Assembly (NCBI GenBank): GCA_934131175.1
Contig: CAKOZD010000003.1
Location: 1-64,000 of the forward strand
DNA from: an uncultured Bacilli bacterium
GTDB taxonomy: Bacteria; Bacillota_I; Bacilli_A; RF39; UBA660
DNA: 64,000 nt
Direction of reading: 5' to 3'
Shown one piece after another: positions 8,565 to 15,606 of the stretch (within the stretch, counting starts at the first letter, position 1; each line of letters begins with the position of its first letter). A program made the translations under genes and the position numbers. The notes under the pieces were generated by a model, which saw only the letters and a list, made by a program, of their open reading frames with translations, made no database searches and was not told the DNA's origin.

Positions 8565-8586
8565 TATTAAACCATAGTATTTAATA
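8565..8586. promoter_or_regulatory. Inverted repeat in sufS leader
   Basis: A perfect 7-bp inverted repeat (TATTAAA / TTTAATA) with an 8-bp spacer lies between the sufS promoter and start. It could be an operator or an RNA hairpin; no specific regulator is recognised. Confidence 0.3.
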
Positions 8587-8608
8587 CACTTCCGAAGAAA
8601 TCACTCTT

Positions 8609-8637
8609 ATTTTAACATAAAAATTTATATTAGACAA
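8609..8637 (-). promoter_or_regulatory. Predicted sufS promoter
   Basis: On the minus strand, TTGTCT and TAAAAT are separated by 17 bp, a reasonable sigma-A type promoter. It would give a leader of about 85 nt before the sufS ATG. Confidence 0.5.
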
Positions 8638-8640
8638 AAA

Positions 8641-8664
8641 AACAACCATAATTTTATGATTGTT
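8641..8664 (-). terminator. Terminator after acidic coiled-coil gene
   Basis: A 9-bp stem (AACAATCAT / ATGGTTGTT on the minus strand, one G-U) is followed by TTTTTTTGTC. It overlaps the region of the sufS promoter. Confidence 0.65.
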
Positions 8665-8676
8665 TTAAAAATATTA

Positions 8677-11169
8677 TTAAGCAGCACGTCTTCCATAATA
8701 TGAACTATCTTCATATTCGTAATTTTCTGAACTATCATTTAATAAAACTCTAGCATCTTTAAGTAATTTTGCAAGTTCTTCTTTTCCTTCGACTTGCGGT
8801 CTCAAGTTTTTTAGTTCTCTGTCCTGCGCAGCAATTATTCTATCTTGATCTTGAACTTTACTTTCTAACAATTGACTCTTAGTTTCAAATTTGGTAATAG
8901 TATTTTCAAGACTTCTAACTTTTCCGGATAAAGCCTTTATTAAATCAGCTTGTTCTTTTGCTTTTTCAGCAATTGAATTTTTTAGAGATTCTGCTCTTTT
9001 TAATCTTTCATGATACTGAATAATTGTAACTTTCTGTTCTCTATTTTGTCTCATTAACTCAGTCATTGATTTAGCAACAGCTTCCATAATATTATCTTGT
9101 CTTTCAGACTGAATTGCCATTGGAGGAATATCAAAATAATCATCTCTTGTATCAATTCTATCTGCTTTAACACTTGATAAATTTCCATAACTTGAATAAT
9201 CATTATCAATTAATTTATCTAAATTATTAACTTCTTTAGAATAATCTCTAATACTAGAATCATTATAAGAAGGAATACTTTCTTTATAAATATCAGATTC
9301 TGCATCTCTTCCTAAATCTTTATATGTATAACCTGAATCAATTTCTTCTACAGGCTCAGCTACTACTTCTTCTAGTGCTCCATCGTCTGTAACTATTTCA
9401 TCAGGTTCTGCTTCTTCAATAGGTGCCTCTTCTATCTCACTTTCATCACTACTATCTACTTCACCAACTGGTTCAGATTGAGTTGCTTCCTCTTCTTCTT
9501 GTTTTTCTTCTTCAACTTCTTCTCTTGTAGAACTATCATCATCAATATTTAATTTAATTTCATCTTCATCTTGACTATCTAATGAAGTACTATCATCTAC
9601 TACTTCATCTGAATCATTAACTTCTTCAGTTTCACTAATTTCTTCTGAAGAAACTTCTTCTTCACTACTTGAATCATTTTCATTAACAATATCAGTATCA
9701 GTACTATCATCATTTACAGGTTCTTCTGTAACAGATTCATCTGTAGTACTTTGTTCTTCTAAAGTAGAATCAACATCATCAATTGCTGCAACTTCATCTT
9801 CTTCAGCATTTTCTTCTTTATTTTCAGACTCTTCATTGATATCAACCAAAGCACTATTTATTTCTTGATCATTATTTTCTTGTGAAACACTTTCATTAAC
9901 TTCTTCTTCATTTGCTAAAGCATCATCTTTGACATCTTCGGTATTCTCTGAAACAGGAGTCTCACTCTCTTCTGCAACCATTTCATTACTTTCAGAAACA
10001 TCTATTTCATCAGACTCTTCATCTGAAACAGGAGTTGTATCAAGTGAAGATAAAGAATCAAAGAAACTTGAACTATTATCTGCACTATTCATATTTTCAC
10101 CATTTGATACAGCAACTTCTTCTGTACTACTAGATGTATCAGGTATAGGATTTTCAACATCATTTACTGCATCAACTGATGATGCTACCTCATCTGTAAC
10201 TGCCTCTTCCTGTACTGCTTGACTATTATCTTGCGACTCTGCAATTAAATCATCTGGTAAAACAGGAGGAATAACCTCATCTGTTGCTAATGGACTTGGA
10301 GTATAAACATTACTTTGTGAAGTACTAACATCCATTCCATTATCAGAAGATACTGGATTTTCTACTGGATTATTAATAGCACTATCACTAGTAGTAACAT
10401 TATCATTATTGTTTTGATATGTAGCATCTTCATTAACTACAGGAACTGCAGGTATTGAATCAGTTGTAACTGCTTGAGCTGCCTCTATATTATTAGCTTG
10501 TGTATTACCTAATGCATTTTCAACTGTATCAGAAGAAACATTAACACTTGTAACATCAATTGGATTATTATCACTAACTGCATTATTATTTACTTGTGTT
10601 GGCATAATAGAAAACTCTGAGATAGCTTCATCAGGATTATTTTTACTTAAATAAATTTTATTATTAACAGGATCAATTGCTATAAAACTATATAACCCAT
10701 CAACTAAAGGATTTGCATTTAAATCACAAATATAAGCCTCTGAAAATAAATCATTAAAAACATATCTACCTTCATTACTCATAACAGCAGATATTTTACT
10801 TTTAATAGTAGCTGGTGTAGAAACAAGTTTAGTAGCAGCAGTTGGATCATTTCTCAAACTAATCGCTTGCTTAACAGCATCACTTTCTGGTTCTACTTTT
10901 TCAACTAATAAAATTCCATCACTAATAAGTTTTACTGTCTTATTAACAAATGGAATAATTTCATTACCACCCTCATCAACAACACCAATATGACTTGGTT
11001 TAAATGTATTATCAATTGCTTCAACTAACTCAGTAGATGCAATTCTATTACCATTTGCTAATGCTGTGTCATCTAAAAAATAATAAATTTTTCCAGCATC
11101 AGTTGTACCATAAACAACCCTATAATCATCTCTACCCTTATACTTTACTTGCCCAACTTGTATTTTCAT
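8677..11169 (-). CDS. Large acidic coiled-coil protein, unknown
   Basis: I do not recognise this 830-aa protein. Three parts can be seen. Residues 1 to about 200 form a globular, beta-rich domain (MKIQVGQVKYKGRDDYRVVY...). Residues about 200-620 are low-complexity, very rich in Glu, Asp, Ser, Val and Asn with no basic clusters, and are surely disordered. Residues about 690-800 form a coiled coil with heptads (SGKVRSLENTITKFETKSQL and following). There is no signal peptide or membrane segment, so it is cytoplasmic. The start is the ATG after AGGTGGTGTTTCAT; a GTG four codons upstream is inside the ribosome binding site. It is a single-gene unit. A scaffold-like role is guesswork. Confidence 0.8.
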   Translation of the reverse strand: MKIQVGQVKYKGRDDYRVVYGTTDAGKIYYFLDDTALANGNRIASTELVEAIDNTFKPSHIGVVDEGGNEIIPFVNKTVKLISDGILLVEKVEPESDAVKQAISLRNDPTAATKLVSTPATIKSKISAVMSNEGRYVFNDLFSEAYICDLNANPLVDGLYSFIAIDPVNNKIYLSKNNPDEAISEFSIMPTQVNNNAVSDNNPIDVTSVNVSSDTVENALGNTQANNIEAAQAVTTDSIPAVPVVNEDATYQNNNDNVTTSDSAINNPVENPVSSDNGMDVSTSQSNVYTPSPLATDEVIPPVLPDDLIAESQDNSQAVQEEAVTDEVASSVDAVNDVENPIPDTSSSTEEVAVSNGENMNSADNSSSFFDSLSSLDTTPVSDEESDEIDVSESNEMVAEESETPVSENTEDVKDDALANEEEVNESVSQENNDQEINSALVDINEESENKEENAEEDEVAAIDDVDSTLEEQSTTDESVTEEPVNDDSTDTDIVNENDSSSEEEVSSEEISETEEVNDSDEVVDDSTSLDSQDEDEIKLNIDDDSSTREEVEEEKQEEEEATQSEPVGEVDSSDESEIEEAPIEEAEPDEIVTDDGALEEVVAEPVEEIDSGYTYKDLGRDAESDIYKESIPSYNDSSIRDYSKEVNNLDKLIDNDYSSYGNLSSVKADRIDTRDDYFDIPPMAIQSERQDNIMEAVAKSMTELMRQNREQKVTIIQYHERLKRAESLKNSIAEKAKEQADLIKALSGKVRSLENTITKFETKSQLLESKVQDQDRIIAAQDRELKNLRPQVEGKEELAKLLKDARVLLNDSSENYEYEDSSYYGRRAA

Positions 11170-11302
11170 ATGAAACACCACCTAAATATTCTACTCTAAT
11201 CTAACTATAAATATAACACAAAAAAATTTTCAAAACAATATCTTTTATCTATTTATTTGCAATCAAAAAAATAATCATGTAAAATTAAATTGGTGATATA
11301 AT

Positions 11303-12055
11303 ATGAATTCTAAAAAAAGTCTAATTTATGGACAAGCACTAATATTCTTAATAGTATTTGTATCTTTCGGAGTAATCATAGTAAATGAGAAAGGACAATT
11401 TCTCTTCTCTAAAAAAATAAATGAAAAAATAAATACATATTTAGAAGAAAATTACACCGATTTAAATTCATCAATTAATAAAAGTGAACTAAATTATAAA
11501 AATACTACGTATAAAATGAAAATAACTTCTAAAAAGAATAAAGACTTATATTTTTATCTAACATATAAAAATGGAAAAATAGCTGATACATATAAAGAAG
11601 ATTATTTAGAAGGTAAATCATTACTAAATAATCTAAATAATAAGATGACTAAAGAAATAAATAATAAAACAAAAAATACTTATAAAATTAACTTTATAAG
11701 TACACTAGATAACTATAATTCACAAGTACAAGATAAAATAATAAATGAAGATAATCTTTTAAACTTAAAATTCTATTACATCGAAAAAGAAATTACAATA
11801 AATAGTTTTGATAGTTATACAATAACAAATGAAATAATAAAAAATATTAATAATCTACTTAGTAATAATATAACTCCAAAGTATTATGAATTTACATTTA
11901 TTAATAAAAATGATATTACTACATCCTTAAAACTATCTAATATAAAAGAAGACTTCATTACAAATACAAATAACATTAATATAATTAATGAAATATTAAA
12001 AGATAATAAAGAAATAAAAAAATATACAGATATAAAATATGAATATACAAAATAA
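11303..12055 (+). CDS. Membrane-anchored protein, unknown
   Basis: The 250-aa product has one N-terminal membrane helix (about 9-28), then an extracytoplasmic Lys/Asn-rich domain with predicted long helices. There are no cysteines and no motif I can name. The ATG follows TTGGTGATATAAT, and the gene ends at a strong terminator. It is probably a cell-surface or forespore-envelope protein, but nothing in the sequence proves it. Confidence 0.7.
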   Translation: MNSKKSLIYGQALIFLIVFVSFGVIIVNEKGQFLFSKKINEKINTYLEENYTDLNSSINKSELNYKNTTYKMKITSKKNKDLYFYLTYKNGKIADTYKEDYLEGKSLLNNLNNKMTKEINNKTKNTYKINFISTLDNYNSQVQDKIINEDNLLNLKFYYIEKEITINSFDSYTITNEIIKNINNLLSNNITPKYYEFTFINKNDITTSLKLSNIKEDFITNTNNINIINEILKDNKEIKKYTDIKYEYTK

Positions 12056-12082
12056 ATACCAAGAATAAATCTCTTGGTATTT
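12055..12082. terminator. Bidirectional terminator
   Basis: A 10-bp stem (AATACCAAGA / TCTTGGTATT) followed by a T run on the plus strand. It lies between the anchored unknown protein and the convergent YjcZ-like micro-genes. Confidence 0.8.
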
Positions 12083-12083
12083 T

Positions 12084-12212
12084 TTAATAAAATAAAGTAC
12101 CACCTATAATAATTGCTAATAAAATATATAAAATAATAATTATTAAATAACCATTATTTCCTTTATTTGTATTTGTACAAGGTGTAGTACTGTTACTATT
12201 TTGACAAGCCAT
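12084..12212 (-). CDS. YjcZ-like small membrane protein (42 aa)
   Basis: A 42-aa ORF begins MACQNSNSTTPCTNTNKGN and continues into a hydrophobic segment (GYLIIIILYILLAIIIGGTL). The layout of a short polar Cys-containing head and one helix ending in small residues resembles the YjcZ sporulation family. A perfect AAGGAGGTG ribosome binding site lies 6 bases before the ATG. It follows a second gene of the same type after 13 bases, so the two are probably co-transcribed. Confidence 0.6.
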   Translation of the reverse strand: MACQNSNSTTPCTNTNKGNNGYLIIIILYILLAIIIGGTLFY

Positions 12213-12225
12213 CTACTTCACCTCC

Positions 12226-12312
12226 TTAGATGTAAGCACCTAAAATAATGATTAAAAGTATAAATAGAACAAGTATAATAGCAGAACCTGTTGATGATCC
12301 ACAATTAGTCAT
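12226..12312 (-). CDS. YjcZ-family small sporulation protein (28 aa)
   Basis: This 28-aa ORF reads MTNCGSSTGSAIILVLFI then LLIIILGAYI. The pattern G-x-A-x-x-x-V-L-F-I-L-L-I-I closely matches the YjcZ sporulation family, small membrane peptides with a single helix made during sporulation in Bacillus. The start is supported by AAAAAGGAGGAAAGAAT before the ATG. It is followed by the 42-aa relative. Confidence 0.8.
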   Translation of the reverse strand: MTNCGSSTGSAIILVLFILLIIILGAYI

Positions 12313-12442
12313 ATTCTTTCCTCCTTTTTATTGCTTTCATGATATTCTATTACAAACTTAAAAATATGTGCTTATTATTCCATATTTATTGCACTAAAAT
12401 TGAATATTTGTTATTATTTATATGTATAGGAGGAATAATAAA

Positions 12443-13474
12443 ATGAAAAAGAAAAATATGTTAATGTTTTTAAGTTTATTATTAACAATAACATTAATAA
12501 CAACAGGTTGTGGAAAAGAAGTAGAAGTAAAAAATGGTGCTAAAGTAGCAGTATCTACTAACAATGATAAGTTCACAGCAACAGAATATTATAATGAAAT
12601 AAAAAAAGATAATATTTCTAAATTAGTAAATATGATTGATAAAAGTATTTTAGAAAAGAAATATAAATCTGATAGTGAAGAAGATGAATCAGTAAAAAAA
12701 CAAATTGATCAAATAAAACAATATTATGGTAGTGATGAATCTACTTATAAAAGTGTTTTACAAAGTTACTTTGGAGTAAGTTCAGAAAGTGAACTTGAAG
12801 ATTCATTAAGACTAGAATATAAAAGAAATAAAGCAGTAAAAGAATATATTAATAAAAATCTTAAAGATGATGAAATCAAAAAATATTATAATGAAAATAC
12901 TTATGGTCAAGTAAAAGCAAGTCATATTTTAATTACTGCTGATGTTGACTCAAAAGCAACTGATGAAGAAAAAACAAAAGCTGAAGAAAAAGCTAAAAAG
13001 AAAGCTGAAAAAATTATTTCTGAATTAAAAGATGGAAAAGATTTTTCTAAGTTAGCAAAAAAATATTCTAAAGATTCAGCAACAGCATCTAAAGGCGGAG
13101 ATTTAGGATACTTTGATTTAGATGATATGGTAGAAGAATTTAGTAATGCTGTTAAAGAACTAAAAGTAGATGAATACACAAAAGAACCAGTAAAAACAAC
13201 TTATGGATATCATATAATTTTAAAAACTGGTGAAAAAGATAAACCAAAATTATCTAAAGTAAAGAAAGATATTAAAGATAAATTAACAACTGAAAAATTA
13301 AATTCTAGTTCTACAATCTATTATGAAACATTAATGGATGTTAGAGAAGAAAATAAAGTTAAATGGAATGATGATACTTTAAAGAAAGCATATGAAGATT
13401 ATATGAAAAACTTAATGGAACAAGCAAAGAAACAAGCAGAATCATCTTCATCTAGTACATCATCTGCTTCATAA
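12443..13474 (+). CDS. prsA: PrsA-like foldase lipoprotein (parvulin PPIase)
   Basis: A 343-aa extracytoplasmic peptidyl-prolyl isomerase that helps secreted proteins fold. The lipoprotein signal ends at Cys23 (LITTGCG). A SurA-like N-terminal helical region follows, then a parvulin domain from about 160 to 255 (VKASHILI, SKGGDLGYFD, TTYGYHIILKT). A Lys/Asp-rich helical region and a Ser-rich tail complete it. The start is the ATG after AGGAGGAATAATAAA; an in-frame ATG seven codons upstream lies before the ribosome binding site. It stands alone between terminators. Confidence 0.92.
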   Translation: MKKKNMLMFLSLLLTITLITTGCGKEVEVKNGAKVAVSTNNDKFTATEYYNEIKKDNISKLVNMIDKSILEKKYKSDSEEDESVKKQIDQIKQYYGSDESTYKSVLQSYFGVSSESELEDSLRLEYKRNKAVKEYINKNLKDDEIKKYYNENTYGQVKASHILITADVDSKATDEEKTKAEEKAKKKAEKIISELKDGKDFSKLAKKYSKDSATASKGGDLGYFDLDDMVEEFSNAVKELKVDEYTKEPVKTTYGYHIILKTGEKDKPKLSKVKKDIKDKLTTEKLNSSSTIYYETLMDVREENKVKWNDDTLKKAYEDYMKNLMEQAKKQAESSSSSTSSAS

Positions 13475-13484
13475 TAAAAGCTAA

Positions 13485-13511
13485 AAAGAATTCACAATTG
13501 ATGAATTCTTT
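13485..13511. terminator. Bidirectional terminator
   Basis: A perfect 10-bp stem (AAAGAATTCA / TGAATTCTTT) with a 7-nt loop and a T run ends prsA and the convergent recX. Confidence 0.85.
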
Positions 13512-13513
13512 TT

Positions 13514-14263
13514 TTATTCTTCATTATACCTTAAGCCTTTTTGATATAGACCTTGTCTAATCTTATTTTTTAATTCACTACCTGAATACTTTCTACTTAA
13601 ACGTTTATATAACTTATCATATTCTTTCTTAGAAATATCTTGATTAACTTCAAAATCAAACTTACTAACTACACTACTAACAATTGAAGAATCATATCCA
13701 AGTAGTTTAATATCATTACAAATCTTTTGCTTTAATGCAAAACTTCCTCTACTTCTATTAGTTTTCAATCCCTTACTAATTAATTTTTCTATTTTTAACT
13801 TTTGCTCATCTTCACTAAATATTTCTATTTCTTCATTTATTATATTTAAATCTATTTTTTTATCAAGTAAATCTCTTTCAATCCTAAGAGGCCCTTTGTT
13901 AGTAGTCAACAATTGATTATTAATATAACTTTTGGCAAACACTCTATCATTTAAATATCCTTGTTTTATAAGTTTATTAATAGCAGTCTCAATATACTCT
14001 TCAGGATATTCTTTCTTCTTAAGTAATTCACTTAACTCATAAACACTTCTAAATCTATTTTTAATACTATTTAACGCCACATAATATACATCACACTCTA
14101 AATTATATTTATTTATAGAATCAATGTCTTCATCAAATATTTCTTTTTTTAAAAGTAAATCAAACTTTAAAATAACATCTTCATATAAAGATAAGCATCT
14201 TCCATCATCTAATTCTACTTTATAAAGTCCTTTAGTTCCTTTTTTATACTTAATTATTTTCAT
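13514..14263 (-). CDS. recX: Regulatory protein RecX
   Basis: The 249-aa protein matches RecX, which binds RecA filaments and limits recombinase activity. The helical three-helix repeats typical of RecX are recognisable: RSVYELSELLKKKEYPEEYI, LIKQGYLNDRVFAKSYI, and IKLLGYDSSIVSSVVSKF followed by KLYKRLSRKYSG. It is a long-form RecX as in Firmicutes. recA lies about 19 kb away on the same strand. Confidence 0.88.
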   Translation of the reverse strand: MKIIKYKKGTKGLYKVELDDGRCLSLYEDVILKFDLLLKKEIFDEDIDSINKYNLECDVYYVALNSIKNRFRSVYELSELLKKKEYPEEYIETAINKLIKQGYLNDRVFAKSYINNQLLTTNKGPLRIERDLLDKKIDLNIINEEIEIFSEDEQKLKIEKLISKGLKTNRSRGSFALKQKICNDIKLLGYDSSIVSSVVSKFDFEVNQDISKKEYDKLYKRLSRKYSGSELKNKIRQGLYQKGLRYNEE

Positions 14264-14309
14264 ATAACCACCTATATAAATTATACCAAAAAATATAAAA
14301 AAGAGAAGA

Positions 14310-14516
14310 TTACTCTCCTCTTTTCTTTACCTCTATAAGTCCTTCAGCAACTTCTTCAAGGGCCCTTCCAATATTCTTTTTACTCTTATACTCGGATTCA
14401 GGCTTTTGTAAATATCCTTCTCTGGAAATTTGTTTACTTCTCCTAGCAGCTATATGAACAAGTTCATATTTAGAGTCTACGATGTTAAGCAATTTATCTA
14501 TAGATGGATATATCAT
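14310..14516 (-). CDS. rpoZ: RNA polymerase omega subunit
   Basis: A 68-aa protein with the omega signature: MIYPSIDKLLNIVDSKYELV, then AARRSKQIS, a YKSKKNIGRALEEVAEGLI block and a basic tail. Omega supports assembly of RNA polymerase. The frame stays open for 21 more codons upstream, but those residues are hydrophobic and unlike omega, and GGGAG sits 11 bases before the ATG at 14516, so I start there. In Bacilli rpoZ usually follows gmk; here it sits between a broken coat gene and recX. Confidence 0.88.
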   Translation of the reverse strand: MIYPSIDKLLNIVDSKYELVHIAARRSKQISREGYLQKPESEYKSKKNIGRALEEVAEGLIEVKKRGE

Positions 14517-14612
14517 TCGTATCACACTCCCTACTATTAGAATAAAACTAACTAAATTAAAATACAAGTAAAGAGACATAATTAGACACTTTAATTTACA
14601 AAGAAATTTTAA

Positions 14613-14756
14613 TTATCTAAATTGACAACATGAACCACATTGAACATTACTACATACATTCTCTTCAGAACATGTATATTGTGGACGATAAGTATGTTTA
14701 TAAACATGATGATTAATTATACGAGTATGTATAGGACAAACATGTGTTTACTTCAT
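14613..14756 (-). pseudogene. CotD-like His/Cys-rich coat gene with early stop
   Basis: The frame reads Met-Lys-stop, then 44 open codons: THVCPIHTRIINHHVYKHTY followed by RPQYTCSEENVCSN and VQCGSCCQFR. The His-pair and Cys-rich composition resembles small inner spore-coat proteins of the CotD type. A single base change of a CAA codon to TAA at codon 3 would explain the break. No other ATG, GTG or TTG is in frame, and no clear ribosome binding site precedes the ATG. It starts 10 bases after the fic stop, so the fic gene may have displaced its promoter region. The coat assignment is by resemblance only. Confidence 0.5.
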
Positions 14757-14766
14757 TATGTAATAC

Positions 14767-15513
14767 TTACTCATCAATTTTAAAATCAAGTAATGAGAGA
14801 CATACCTGTTCATATAAATCTTGTTCATGAAGAATAGTATCTAAAAGAAATTTCTTATCTCTTTGATATTCTTTTAATCCTCTCATGTAATAAGGCTTAT
14901 CATCATCAAAAATAATAAATGGCATTATATTGTTTCTTAAACATTCTTTAAACATAATAATTCTACCCACACGACCATTTCCATCTCCAAAAGGATGAAT
15001 TTTTTCAAACTTAAAATGAAAATCCACAATATCCTCTAAAGTAATATTTTTTTTAGAATTATATTCATTTAATAATAATTCTATTTCTTGTTCTACGTTC
15101 TCCGGTTCAGTAGTATTAATAACATTAACAACACCTATTATATTAGGGACAATCTTAAATCCTCCAACATTATATCTAGGATTTTCTTCATCACTAGTAT
15201 TTCTCTTTAATATCTTATTCATTTCAATTATCATATCTTTACTTAATAATTCATCAACATTATCTAACATATAATCAAATAATTTAAAATGATTCTTTGA
15301 TTCAATTAAATCATCTAATTTAATTAGTTCATCACTCTTAGGAATAAATGATGATGTATCAAATATTGCCTCAGTTTGCTCACTAGTTAATCTACTACCT
15401 TCAATCTTATTTGAATTATAAGCAAAGTTTACTTGTGAATAATGATATATATTACCCTTAAATTTTGATTGTTTTTGTTTAATTAATTCATTTTTTATTT
15501 TAGTAATATCCAT
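14767..15513 (-). CDS. Fic-domain protein
   Basis: A 248-aa Fic protein; the family transfers AMP or related groups to hydroxyls of target proteins. The core motif HPFGDGNGRVGR is complete (near 173-184), so it should be active. An N-terminal inhibitory motif of the (S/T)xxxE(G/N) type is visible as SNKIEG at 34-39, which in class II Fic proteins holds the enzyme off until relieved. The start is the ATG after TGGAGGAAATAATT; the TTG five codons upstream is in the ribosome binding site. It is a single-gene unit between the MgtA-type ATPase terminator and the broken coat gene, a likely acquired gene. The target is unknown. Confidence 0.9.
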   Translation of the reverse strand: MDITKIKNELIKQKQSKFKGNIYHYSQVNFAYNSNKIEGSRLTSEQTEAIFDTSSFIPKSDELIKLDDLIESKNHFKLFDYMLDNVDELLSKDMIIEMNKILKRNTSDEENPRYNVGGFKIVPNIIGVVNVINTTEPENVEQEIELLLNEYNSKKNITLEDIVDFHFKFEKIHPFGDGNGRVGRIIMFKECLRNNIMPFIIFDDDKPYYMRGLKEYQRDKKFLLDTILHEQDLYEQVCLSLLDFKIDE

Positions 15514-15558
15514 AATTATTTCCTCCAAAAATAAACTACTTCAATTATACCACACAAA

Positions 15559-15584
15559 AAGGCATCTACTCTACTAGACACCTT
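15559..15584 (-). terminator. Terminator after mgtA-like gene
   Basis: A 10-bp stem with two G-U pairs (AAGGTGTCTA / TAGATGCCTT on the minus strand) is followed by TTTTTGTG. Confidence 0.65.
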
Positions 15585-15606
15585 AATAATAATTAAAACT
15601 AAACTA

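Noticed and set aside
9929..10222. Ser/Thr-rich plus-strand frame of 97 aa
   Set aside because: It is antisense to the acidic low-complexity region; its composition is explained by complementarity.
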